The translations under genes were made by a program, and so were the position numbers. A DNA stretch of 64,000 nt, from the NCBI GenBank assembly GCA_036365455.1, contig JAWQUS010000025.1:22666001-22730000 (forward strand). Reading direction: 5' to 3'. Under the pieces are notes generated by a model. It saw only the letters and a list, made by a program, of their open reading frames with translations. It searched no databases and was not told where the DNA came from. Source of the DNA: Macrosoma leucophasiata (lineage: Eukaryota; Arthropoda; Insecta; Lepidoptera; Hedylidae). Of the stretch, positions 49,401-63,622 are shown one piece after another (the first letter of the stretch is position 1; every line of letters starts with the position of its first letter).

Positions 49401-52400
49401 GTGGGCTTTGGAACTCTGCCAGTGAATGACAAAGAATGTCCCATATTTTATTCTTTAGTCTTGTTTTGCCGTTTGTAAAAGAAAGTGTTACCGCCAAATT
49501 TATACACCGCATTAACCGCGCGCGCGCATCGCATTGTCGCCTGCCTTCCCCCTGCCCTCTGCCTTCCGCCCTTCCTTCGTCCTTACTCCTGTGACGGTGG
49601 AGGTGCGACGGAGAGGCCAGCGCGCGCATGACACAAGCCTGTTGAACGCGAACGCGCGCGCACGACACACCGCAACGCTACCGCTAGCCCGCGACCGCTG
49701 TACAGCGGCTGCAGTAGCAGCCCACCGCGCAGTTCAGTGCCGAGGAGACATCCACCATCGTCAAGGTACCCCAACATCCCGTCTTTTTCCTCTCACTAGC
49801 AATCTTCACTATTCTAAACCGCTTAAAAAACCGCACCACCAGAAAGTATGGAACATTCTGTTGATACCTATTTATATAACTAAGTATTTTTGGACCATTA
49901 TTTATTTTATTTTGTTTACTTTGACATATTAATCAACGTATCAGTTGTTATTTGCTTTAATTTTTTAATTTTGTAATTTGACCTATCACAAGCAAATTCT
50001 ATTATTTCCAAGTGATTAAATATTTTTTTTGAGTTTGAGTTCTCTCTATTTTCTTTGTCTCTATGTATGCGCTAATCTCGGCAAGTTGTGAACGGATTTT
50101 GTTCCTGTTTGAAATGTTTGAAAGGGGGTTTTAGGGCTGATATTTTTTTTATGTAATGGAAGTGGCAAACAAGCATGCAGTTCACATTGATGTTAAGTGA
50201 TATAATATATGTCAACTGCAGTCTATAGACACCCACACAAAGACCAAGGTCAAAATGCAGATGCGTTACCACTCCTGAGGCCTAAGGTGTTATTCCTCTG
50301 TGCCGGAAATTACAGGGCCATACATTACCACCTGACCGGAACACGAGAGTGCTGAACACTACCATTTAGCGGCAAGTATGTAATGCGGTGGTGCCTACGC
50401 TCGCGAGCTCCGTCACTGGAGCTCTACCACCAGTAAATGATATGATGATGATGAAGAAAGATTACCTCTTTTAGCTTTCCCTTTAGTTTTCTTCTCGTCG
50501 GGGTCCTCGCCGTCGTCGGGCGCGTCGTCCACACGCAGCCGCTTGCGCATCATCAGCGAGAAGAAGTTGATCACCTTGTTTCGTCTGATAATATAATAAT
50601 AATAGGTAGCAGGTCACTACTACCACGCTGGGGTCCTGGGTTCGATTCCCAGGTCGGGGTCTATTAGAGATAAGGGTGTTAAATCCTTTATCCCTGGTTC
50701 TATTGGAATTTTTCTATTTTCTGGAAGTTTCCCAGTACCACAAAGTTTGGTAATGTGCCCGGAGATGTCAATAGGCTCGCCACTTATTACATCAGCGAAT
50801 CATGGGTGTTTGCATGTATGGTTGAATGCATGTATTAACCTCTGCCTACCCCTTCGGGGATTACAGGCGTAAAGTAACGTAATAATAAGTTTTTGTATAT
50901 AATGCAGGTGTAAAACATGCATGCAGATCACATTGGTGTTAATGTTAGTGACGACTGCAGCCTATAGACACCCACACAAAGACCAGAGGTCAAAATGCAG
51001 ATGCGTTGCCACCCCTGAGACCTTAGTTGTTTTGTCTCTATGATAGTTATTACGAGGCCATACATTACCATCTAACCGAAACACAATAGTGCCGAACACT
51101 ATAATTTTACGACTATAAATGTTTACTGGTGATAGAGCTCCAGTGACGGAGCTCGCGGGCGTAGGCATCACCGCATTACCTAATATATATATAAATACTA
51201 ATACTGTTCAGCACTATCGTGTTCCGGTCAGGTGGTAATGTACGGCCCAGTAATTTCCGGCACAGAGGCATAACACCTTAGGCCTCAGGAGTGGTAACGC
51301 ATATGATCGCATTTTGACCTTGGTCTTTGTAACTTCAATCTTTTAACATCAATGTGAATTGCACAATTGTTTGCCACTTACATTACATAAAAAAAAATGT
51401 ACAGATGACCTACCTGCCGAATTCTTGTTCAGCTTCCTCTGCCGACAGTGCTTTGTACCTTTGTATGGGCTGAAAGTTGTACCTGAAAATTTTCCATTGA
51501 TTTCAAAAATATGTATAGTCATCATATCAGACATGACCTCCTCCTCCTCATGACCTCCATGCCGACCGATCGGAAGCGACGTGCATCCAGCGGGTACCTG
51601 CAGCCTTGATTAGATCGTCGGTCCATCTTGCAGGTGGACGTCCTACGCTGCGTTTGCCGATACGTGGTCTCCACTCGAGAACCTTCCTGCCCCAGCGGCT
51701 ATCGGTTCTCCGAGCTATGTGCCCTGCCCACTGCCATATTGCCACTTCAGCTTGGAGATCTGCTTGGCTTTGTCAGCGATTTTCGTTTGCCTACGGATTT
51801 CTTCATTTCTGATTCGATCCAGTAGGGAAACGCCGACCATGGCCCTCTCCATTGACCGCTGACCGCTGAGTAGTATGTACAGTACTCAACAATTAATATT
51901 GGACATCGAGCTAACGAAAGAGATGATCGGCTCGTTTCGCCTTCGTAGAGCGTTCTCTCTGCTGCACACTGCCTACGTAAGCACTGACAGTCCGGTATTG
52001 GTCAAAACTTGATCAAAATGGTTGACAAACTTCAAATAGGTACGGAGCGAAAGAGATAACGCTCTACAGGCCCGAAATAAGCCGAAGTGTCCTTCCTAGG
52101 CTCGATGTGCAATATTGATTGTTGAGCACTGTACAGTACCCAGCAAGAAATATTGCACATCGAGCCTAGGAAAGAGACAGTCGGCCAGTTAAGATTTTGT
52201 AGAGCGTCATCTCTACTACACACTGCCTACGTAAGTTTTGTTAGTCCGGTATTGGTCAAAACTTGATCAAAATGGTCGACAAACGTGACGTAGGTAAGGT
52301 GCAAAAGAGATAACGCTCTACAGAACCGAAATAAGCTGAAGTCTCCTTCTTAAGGTCGATGTGAAATTTTTCTTGTTGGATACTATAAATGTACTTTAAA

Positions 52401-54854
52401 ATAATATACAATATTTTAAAATATATATATTATTTTAAATTCATAAATTCATTACAAAAGCGACTCTTATGACATTAAAGTAAAGTCGGTTAACGGACGA
52501 TAATTTTATGTGATAATGTCATAAGAAAACATGCGTCACAAGCTGATCACTTACCCCCTTATTCATAAACGTACATTAGATACGTTTAAGCTATAGAATG
52601 CTTTGTCTTTGTCAGTTGCATTGTCAAATGTGCAGGATAAAAAAAGACAAAGAAGATATTAAAATACGTTTATGAATAAGGGGGTAAGGCTGCTTTCATT
52701 CTACAGCGTGTTGCATATGCTGCACAAAAAAGCTACTGGCAGCACGCGGCACAATGAAAGCCTTCATACAAATTGAACCGGTCGCGCGCGTACTTGACCG
52801 GCGACACGCTACAGAATGAAAGGAGCCTTAGGCCGAGCGTCAAGAGGTATGTCGCTTGTTACGCAATCTCGTTTACACGCTCGGCTCAGATGGCACGTGA
52901 CTATTTTTCGTGCATGCAGCCAGCGTTTATCGATTTATAAAACGTAATCACTTCAAAGAAAATATTTGTAAATAAATTACCATTCTTGAAGCGGGTACGC
53001 GTCGATGGCGCCGTCGGCGGCGTGCGTGAACACGTAGTACGCAGCGTTCTCAGATACGCCACCTTCTCTAATGCCTTTGAACCTGATAATTGACAAGCAG
53101 AGTGGTTACGTACAGTCGGAGCACTCTCCGCTTATTCAAAATCGACATAAAAATGTATTTATTTCAATCTGATAATGTGACAAGCGGATATTTATGAAGC
53201 TAGACACTGATAATGCATTAGAAAATTTGGATGTTGCCACATATTAAAGTTTAACCACTTAATCACTACAGATATCTAATTAGTAAATTATAACAGTCTA
53301 CTTTTATATATCCCTCAAGCAACCAGAAAAATATAACAATAGATTTCTTATTGTTCTTGGACCCCATAGGGTCGTCCATCTGCTGCTTCAGGGAAGCAAA
53401 TATACCTACAATTGGCAACATTTGACGGGCAAAATATTGCTCATAGTCTTCGACAGCAACGCGAAACTTTTGTTTTGTAACGTTGCGCGACACATCTTCA
53501 CTTGACAACAATGTCAACAATAGATGCTCAAGCTCAACTAACGATGCTCTCTAACAACAAGCCGCGCGTCATGTTGCGCAACTTTGTCGAACTTCTTGAG
53601 CGTCCGAGTAGCGCGTCAATTGCTGCCTAGTAGAAACTCAGCTTTAGCCACTTACTTTTTTCCTGTCTTTCCGCCAACCTTCAATATCCAAGGCTGGTCT
53701 TCAGGTTTGTACTTGCGTGAGATGATGCCGAACTTCTTACGACGCGCCTCTTCGCGCATATCGCGTCCGTATTCTGAACCAGCGCCAAATCTACAAATTG
53801 TATTTTCATGAGACTATTTGACAAGCCTAGCATTCAATGTTTCATTATAAAACAAATAAATAGAGGTTATTAAAAAATGGTATAATTTGTAAGGTTGGTC
53901 AATTGTTTTGAATGTTTGTTTTTACTGGTGGTAGAGCTCCAGTGACGGAGCTCGCGGGCGTAGGCACCACCGTATTACCTAATTTACTTGCCGCTAAATG
54001 GTAGTGTTCAGCACTATCGTGTTCCAGTCAGATGGTAATGTACGGCCCTGTGATTTCCGGCACAGAGGCATAACACTTTAGGTCTCAGGAGTTGTAGTAC
54101 ATCTGCATTTTGACCTTGGACTTTGTGTGGGTGTCTATAGGCTGCAGTCATCACTTAACATCAATGTGAACTGCATGCTTGTTTGCCACTTTCATAACAT
54201 TAAAAAAAAACAATACTTAGGCATTTCCTCGTCCATTCCTTTGAACTCTTTGATATTGTTCTCTCGTTCCATCTTCACGTGAGACCATTTTGCAAAATCA
54301 ACATTTAATGTAGCATTGAATCTCATTACATGGTATTTTTTCTTCACACTCTTCGGCACCCGTATTTTGAATTCTTGCACTGGACCTGAGGACTAATACA
54401 ACAAAATGAAGTATAATGTATATAAGAATTTAAAGGTTCACTTTTCACTCTCAATCAAGAAAATTAATTTTAGGAGAATATTACAAAATCTTGATTGACA
54501 AATAGCTACGCCACTGATATTATTTAGTGCACAATACAAACGCGTGGACTTAGGTAATAATTACAATAATAAAAATAATGAGTTAAGATGTGATGTTAAC
54601 AAATGATAACATGATTGAGCTAAAAGATTTTTCAAACATGAATTATGGGCAAAAATAGGAAAATGTAATAAGCTACCCTAACCTCAAATACCTATTTAGT
54701 GTATTTAGTATTATGATCATATTTTATAGTTTCTATATCAAAATTGTAATTCTGATTCACTTTATACCATCATTGGTTTGTAACAGTTACGTGTTTGAGA
54801 ATAAAAGTAGGTTATTTGTGCACAAATACATACCGATGGACCTGGAGTCGTCAT
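43267..54854 (-). CDS. GTF2F1: TFIIF large subunit (RAP74, general transcription factor IIF subunit 1), complete, 13 exons
   Basis: Exons on the complement: 54834-54854, 54217-54392, 53656-53790, 52981-53082, 51414-51482, 50466-50584, 49202-49321, 47969-48077, 46755-46820, 45489-45634, 44549-44656, 43884-44055, 43267-43471. Total 1548 nt, 515 residues plus stop, close to the length of human RAP74 (517). Domains: N-terminal RAP30-binding region (about 1-168; SGPVQEFKIRVP, FGAGSEYGRDMREEARRKKF), a long Asp/Glu/Lys/Ser linker (168-390), a Gly/Ala-rich stretch (391-447), and the C-terminal winged helix (about 450-515; TEEAVRRYLARKPMTTTELL, ILKRINPVKQ). Family role: with RAP30 it binds RNA polymerase II in the nucleus for initiation and elongation; the winged helix contacts the FCP1 CTD phosphatase. 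All junctions keep frame. Confidence 0.96.
43650..43860 (-). repeat. Family A repeat, degraded
   Basis: GTGTCGGAGTTCGAGGGCAT and CTTGCCGCTAAATGGTAG are recognisable. It ends about 25 bp from TFIIF-alpha exon 12. Confidence 0.75.
43884..44055 (-). CDS. GTF2F1: TFIIF-alpha exon 12 (Gly/Ala-rich, then KRPKLD)
   Basis: Encodes VRSAGGGPRGRSPPGG, tandem AGG-type residues, then APKRPKLDALHT; the basic KRPKLD parallels KRLRLD in human RAP74. Very GC-rich with short internal repeats, so length may vary between alleles or species. Acceptor tgcag, donor gtaagt. Confidence 0.88.
44331..44472. repeat. MITE family D
   Basis: AGCCTGGGTTGCACAACGAC ... TTTTGGTGCAACCCAGGCT, more diverged; TFIIF-alpha intron 11. 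Confidence 0.85.
44549..44656 (-). CDS. GTF2F1: TFIIF-alpha exon 11
   Basis: Encodes DSTSEFSSDSDTDPESSNKK SKKAKNGTDNKNTSAA. Ser/Asp then Lys-rich, like the RAP74 linker. Acceptor tacag, donor gtaact. Confidence 0.9.
45090..45150 (-). repeat. Family A fragment
   Basis: GATCTCGAGGGTGTAGGCAC to CTGCCGTCAAATACTAC only. Confidence 0.6.
45341..45469 (-). mobile_element. LINE 3' tail beside TFIIF-alpha exon 10 donor
   Basis: Same family tail, flanked by a 13-bp direct repeat with one mismatch (45328-45340, 45470-45482). On the gene strand the right copy covers about +7 to +19 of the intron. Confidence 0.85.
45489..45634 (-). CDS. GTF2F1: TFIIF-alpha exon 10 (charged linker)
   Basis: Encodes KLLTSDEDSDSEQEQKQESE and more acidic/lysine sequence. 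Acceptor cgcag. The donor gtggat at 45488 is weak. A 129-bp retroelement tail sits just downstream, its target-site duplication starting about 7 nt into the intron. Confidence 0.88.
45655..45893 (+). repeat. Family A repeat beside TFIIF-alpha exon 10
   Basis: Its T-run begins about 21 bp upstream (gene sense) of the exon 10 acceptor; the hairpin end is missing. Confidence 0.88.
46190..46535 (+). mobile_element. 3' fragment of non-LTR element (LRWFGHIERM family)
   Basis: Encodes the RT C-terminus ([44 protein letters not shown]-like, DIWRSTLSAYPVRDLA stop). The 3' end GGACCTGGCGTGAAGATACA is shared with five other fragments here. Within TFIIF-alpha intron 9. Confidence 0.88.
46755..46820 (-). 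CDS. GTF2F1: TFIIF-alpha exon 9 (charged linker)
   Basis: Encodes ESDHETKANKELKGVAEEDA L. Low complexity, but it joins exons 8 and 10 in frame. Acceptor ggcag, donor gtaata. Confidence 0.85.
46903..47192 (+). repeat. Family A repeat, full length
   Basis: Complete from the T-run to AGCTCTACCGCCAGT; TFIIF-alpha intron 8. Confidence 0.9.
47441..47765 (+). mobile_element. Internally deleted LINE: 5' end joined to 3' end
   Basis: 47441-47680 reads into CQIGTWNVRGG, the beginning of a LINE AP-endonuclease, after a GC-rich leader. It then jumps at about 47690 to the extreme 3' end of the LRWFGHIERM-type family (ARGLSEP in one frame; CLALYTLCLPR; GGACCTGGCGTGAAGATACA). Nearly the whole coding part is missing. 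Confidence 0.75.
47781..47817 (-). repeat. Family A hairpin-end fragment
   Basis: ACTGGTGGTAGAGCTCTAGT GACGGAGCTCGC only. Confidence 0.75.
47969..48077 (-). CDS. GTF2F1: TFIIF-alpha exon 8 (charged linker)
   Basis: Encodes KKKKKVEDEAFEESDDGDEE then RDYISDSSE, matching the DEAFE.SDDGD...DYMSD segment of RAP74. Donor gtgaga. Confidence 0.94.
48203..48455 (-). repeat. Repeat family G
   Basis: Complement of the family: CGCCCATAAGAGGGGAGG, GTCCATTCTATACGTAGTAT; TFIIF-alpha intron 7. Confidence 0.8.
48800..48965 (-). mobile_element. Truncated copy of the tRNA-armed inverted element
   Basis: One tRNA-like arm (48839-48898, missing its 5' end) between inverted AAAGAAAAATGGAAAGAAA-type flanks. The second arm and centre are lost. 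TFIIF-alpha intron 7. Confidence 0.75.
49202..49321 (-). CDS. GTF2F1: TFIIF-alpha exon 7 (charged linker)
   Basis: Encodes DLKISDMDEWIDSDDDSSNS followed by E/K/D-rich sequence ending KKKKDKK. Acceptor tttcag, donor gtaagg, phase 1 on both sides. Confidence 0.92.
49500..49770. other. GC/CT-rich segment in TFIIF-alpha intron 6, unidentified
   Basis: An open + frame exists but no domain, splice logic or start supports a gene. Followed by AT-rich sequence ending TTTTTTTTGAGTTTGAGT, so it may be a retroposed insert. Confidence 0.4.
50145..50437 (+). repeat. Family A repeat beside TFIIF-alpha exon 6
   Basis: Full length; its hairpin end stops 29 bp from the exon 6 donor side. Confidence 0.9.
50466..50584 (-). 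CDS. GTF2F1: TFIIF-alpha exon 6
   Basis: Encodes RNKVINFFSLMMRKRLRVDD and then an acidic/lysine run. The NKV.N.FS.M..+RL block is conserved in RAP74. Acceptor atcag, donor gtaatc. Confidence 0.94.
50604..50880 (+). mobile_element. tRNA-derived SINE in TFIIF-alpha intron 5
   Basis: Head begins at GGTAGCAGGTCACTAC, B box GGTTCGATTCC, end GGGGATTACAGGCGTAAAGT. Starts about 20 bp from exon 6. Confidence 0.85.
50890..51120 (+). repeat. Family A repeat, diverged
   Basis: TGCAGGTGTAAAACATGCAT ... CCAGAGGTCAAAATGCAGAT ... CTAACCGAAACACAATAGTG; an older copy. Confidence 0.75.
51125..51392 (-). repeat. Family A repeat beside TFIIF-alpha exon 5
   Basis: Full but with an internal deletion; its T-run end lies about 22 bp from the exon 5 donor. 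Confidence 0.88.
51414..51482 (-). CDS. GTF2F1: TFIIF-alpha exon 5
   Basis: Encodes YNFQPIQRYKALSAEEAEQE FG, matching WYNF.P..R.+.L.AEEAE.E. Acceptor ttcag, donor gtaggt. It closes the N-terminal RAP30-binding domain. Confidence 0.95.
51540..51850 (-). mobile_element. 3' fragment of a second non-LTR retrotransposon
   Basis: On the complement: LLDRIRNEEIRRQTKIADKA, then WAGHIARRTDSRWGRKVLEW and SVGRPPARWTDDLIKAAGTR W, a typical C-terminus of insect RT ORFs. One small frame change near 51745. It lies in TFIIF-alpha intron 4. Confidence 0.85.
51877..52134 (+). repeat. MITE family C, first of a tandem pair
   Basis: GTACAGTACTCAACAATTAA to TTGTTGAGCACTGTAC. It shares GTAC with the next copy. Confidence 0.88.
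52133..52388 (+). repeat. MITE family C, second of a tandem pair
   Basis: ACAGTACCCAGCAAGAAATA to TTCTTGTTGGATACTATA, more diverged at its right end. Confidence 0.85.
52551..52687. repeat. MITE with TTACCCCCTTATTC ends
   Basis: TTACCCCCTTATTCATAAAC / GTTTATGAATAAGGGGGTAA, 23-bp perfect inverted ends. Confidence 0.88.
52685..52830. repeat. MITE with TAAGGCT ends, abutting the previous one
   Basis: TAAGGCTGCTTTCATTCTAC and its counterpart GAATGAAAGGAGCCTTA; it shares TAA with its neighbour. Confidence 0.85.
52981..53082 (-). CDS. GTF2F1: TFIIF-alpha exon 4
   Basis: Encodes FKGIREGGVSENAAYYVFTH AADGAIDAYPLQEW, matching the FKGI.KGGV..N..YY.F family block. Acceptor atcag, donor gtaatt. Confidence 0.96.
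53656..53790 (-). CDS. GTF2F1: TFIIF-alpha exon 3
   Basis: Encodes FGAGSEYGRDMREEARRKKF GIISRKYKPEDQPWILKVGG, one of the best conserved RAP74 stretches. Donor gtaagt. Confidence 0.96.
53922..54205 (-). repeat. Family A repeat beside TFIIF-alpha exon 2
   Basis: Full length, from ACTGGTGGTAGAGCTCCAGT to CATAACATTAAAAAAAAA, ending 12 bp from the exon 2 donor. Confidence 0.9.
54217..54392 (-). CDS. GTF2F1: TFIIF-alpha exon 2
   Basis: Encodes SSGPVQEFKIRVPKSVKKKY and on through FAKWSHVKMEREN to EEMPK, the conserved RAP74 N-terminus. Acceptor ttag, donor gtattg. A copy of the hairpin-ended repeat stops about 12 bp inside the next intron. Confidence 0.95.
54834..54854 (-). CDS. GTF2F1: TFIIF-alpha exon 1 (start codon)
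   Basis: ATG at 54852-54854, encoding MTTPGPS, then donor gtatgt. Phase 0 to exon 2. A perfect 12-bp hairpin lies 7 nt upstream of the ATG. Confidence 0.82.
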
Positions 54855-55660
54855 CGTTGTAATTTCACTCTTTTTGTGAAAGAGTGAAATGTTAAACTTG
54901 ATTTTAAGAAAACATAAAGTAAATACTATTAACTTTCTAGTATCACCATTCCAAACAACGTTATTGCGTTAAAATTAATTATTTAAAAATATTTTTGCAG
55001 AGGAAAAGTATAGAAAACTTTGGTTTGGCAAAATGCGTTTCGTTATTGCTACTTGCTAGTTAATTTTGAAATGTCATCATCACATACACTTTTAGTACCT
55101 AGCCGAGTGACCAACATGATATTTCTTACTAAGCTCATTAGTGCGATTGAAACACGAGAAAATCTGATAATAACGTTTGTTTCATTTTTATACTACAAAA
55201 ATTTATTCTCTAACTTTAAACAGATCATACATTATTAATAAGCTGAACGAACGTAGTGCACGCACGAAACGCACGCAGATCGCAGATGTCAATGTCAAGT
55301 GAAAGTATTTTTTGCGGTCTTCAGCTGTCGCTTCTAAACGTTCAAAAATACAATTAATTTAGTGTTAAAGACGTACTTTTATTCATTGTTTATAAGTTTT
55401 ATTCTTGTTTTTACTGTTTTAATTATTAATGCATTTCTAAGTCAAGTAGAGAGAATTTTATTTATATGACTCATTCTTATTTATATACGTTGCATTGATG
55501 ATGCCGACATGCCGACTTCACAGACTGGACTTCACAGACATAAGTTTCGGAACGGAACGGAACGTGTTTTCTAAAGAATTTGTAAAGAATCGGTGTTTCA
55601 CGCATGCGATACATAGCAAAGATTGTTTTTTATAAAATTTCTGTATTTAAATAACTCAAT
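54855..55660. promoter_or_regulatory. Divergent intergenic region, TFIIF-alpha / KLHDC4
   Basis: 806 bp separate the two start codons on opposite strands, and no gene lies between. The interval is AT-rich with a more mixed patch at about 55255-55330. Promoters of both genes are presumably here; I cannot place TATA or initiator elements with confidence. Confidence 0.55.
54862..54890 (-). promoter_or_regulatory. Hairpin in TFIIF-alpha 5' leader
   Basis: Perfect 12-bp inverted repeat ATTTCACTCTTT / AAAGAGTGAAAT with a 5-nt loop, ending 7 nt before the ATG. If transcription starts upstream, the mRNA would carry a stem right at the start codon. Whether it is transcribed is not shown. Confidence 0.55.
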
Positions 55661-62004
<6,344 letters not shown>

Positions 62005-62061
62005 GTGAGTACTAGTCGATTCTATTTAGATTTAATAAAATTGGTGAGCTCTTTTTAGCTT

Positions 62062-62235
62062 AGTTTTTTTTTATGTTATGAAAGTGGCAAACAAGCATGC
62101 AGTTCACATTGATGTTAAGTGATGACTGCTGCTTATAGACACTTACACAATGACCGGAGGCGAAAATGCATATGCGTTGCCACTCCTGAGGCCTAAGGTG
62201 TTATGCTTCTGTGCCGGAAATTACAGAGCCGTATG
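62062..62235 (+). repeat. Family A fragment after KLHDC4 exon 5
   Basis: T-run end to GGAAATTACAGAGCCGTA, diverged. Confidence 0.85.
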
Positions 62236-62379
62236 GTAGGTAACTATTTCATAAGCAAGAAAGTTATCGATATGAACTTCAGTCAATATGTAAATGTTAA
62301 TCCGTTGAAGATATTAAGTAAAGACAGTCCTTTAGAGTGGGGGAGCCCAGGGGGGAATTTTATACCCTACCTTATACCA

Positions 62380-62500
62380 GTCTAAAGAAAACGGACGTGT
62401 AATGTCAGAGCAATCGTGCGGGGCGCGCGACGCGAGAGAGGGAAGGGGCGGTACCAAGTAGCCCATACAAAAACTGTCAACTACTTGGGACTGAGCGATA
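62380..62500 (+). repeat. Repeat family I
   Basis: AGTCTAAAGAAAACGGACGT ... TACCAAGTAGCCCATACAAA ... ACTACTTGGGACT. Confidence 0.75.
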
Positions 62501-62657
62501 AGAAGATGATGAAGATTGAAATTATCTTATGATTTGAAAATATCTTACCGGCTAATATTTATTTTAATTTTCATTTATTAATAGTGTCTGTTTTATTTTT
62601 TACTTTATGTATTTTCATAATAATTATTAGCAGTGTATTTTATTTAAAGAAAAATTT

Positions 62658-62733
62658 GACTTCAGGCGAGACTCGAACTCGCGGCCTACTGGGAATCTAG
62701 TCCAGCCGCTCTTCCAATTGAGCTACTGAAGTC
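62658..62733 (-). repeat. tRNA-like arm (left)
   Basis: GACTTCA/TGAAGTC acceptor stem, D arm with AGCTCAATTGG, T arm GCGAGTTCGAGTCTCGC. The anticodon loop reads CTAGATT (AGA in the anticodon place) on a stem with one mismatch. AGA would mean Ser, but the long variable arm expected of Ser is absent, so I call it a repeat-borne relic. Confidence 0.7.
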
Positions 62734-62903
62734 CTGCCCGATTTGTCAAATCTTTCCTTCACATTTATTGCATTGCTTTATGGCATCGCCGTTATGGTAT
62801 GCGCCATCTATTGCCTAACTAGCATGGCTTGGCAATAGATGGCGCTGCTGCTACCATAAAGCAATGCAATAAATGTGAAGGAAAGATTTGACAAATCGGG
62901 CAG

Positions 62904-62979
62904 GACTTCAGTAGCTCAATTGGAAGAGCGGCTGGACTAGATTCCCAGTAGGCCGCGAGTTCGAGTCTCGCCTGAAGTC
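62904..62979 (+). repeat. tRNA-like arm (right)
   Basis: Same 76-nt cloverleaf as the left arm, opposite orientation and apparently identical in sequence. Contains A-box and B-box (GTTCGAGTC) polymerase III promoter elements. Confidence 0.7.
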
Positions 62980-63377
62980 AAATTTTTCTTTCCATTTTTC
63001 TTTATAAAATATATTTCACAAGCATGTGTTGATGCGAAATAATATAAAAAACAATTATTAGCAGTGTACCTAGTGTTTTTTTTTATAAATCTATACATAC
63101 TCAATAGATTTCTTCGACGAGTCTTATTTCTAGTTAATCTCTACTTTAGATATTTATTTCTTTGTTTGCTATTCGGGTGGACGTTTAAACTCATGGATGG
63201 CAAAAAAGAAGATTGGTAGAATGTTAGACTTGTAAACTGGAAAACCGGCACACTACTTCGTAGACTGGGAGATTGGCAGACTGGCAGAATTTTAATATGA
63301 TAGACTGAGATATGGTAGATCAGAAAATAACTCCGGTTTTTTGATTTGTCATGTCGTTCAAAAGTCCTCAAGTTTTA

Positions 63378-63535
63378 CGTAAGGTGGCAGACAAGCATGC
63401 TGTTCACGTTGATGTCAAGTAATGACTCCAGCCTAAAGACATCTACACAAAACCGGAGATCAAAATGCAGATGCGTTGCCAACCTTGAGGCGTCACATCG
63501 CGCATTTTTTTCTCTGTAATAGTTACTACGGGATT
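63378..63535 (+). repeat. Family A repeat, diverged
   Basis: GTGGCAGACAAGCATGCTGT ... AAAATGCAGATGCGTTGCC. Confidence 0.75.
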
Positions 63536-63622
63536 TTTTTTCTTTTATTCTTTTAACTCAAGTATTTCAATTACCTTGCAATGTTAACTGACGTGAAATA
63601 CGACTGTAATTGAACTAAAAAC

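Larger units (their letters stand above)
62638..63052. mobile_element. Inverted-dimer element with two tRNA-like arms
   Basis: Two long arms mirror each other around about 62820. Each arm contains a 76-nt tRNA-like sequence (62658-62733 on -, 62904-62979 on +). The whole is flanked by the 16-bp direct repeat AATTATTAGCAGTGTA (62622-62637 and 63053-63068). Relatives occur at 48800-48965, 21640-21745 and 26700-26885. Confidence 0.85.

Noticed and set aside
49534..49932. 132-residue ORF in a TFIIF-alpha intron
   Set aside because: No domain or splice support; low-complexity GC-rich sequence.
62904..62979. Functional tRNA gene
   Set aside because: It lies in an inverted-dimer repeat, has a mismatched anticodon stem, and AGA without a long variable arm does not fit tRNA-Ser.
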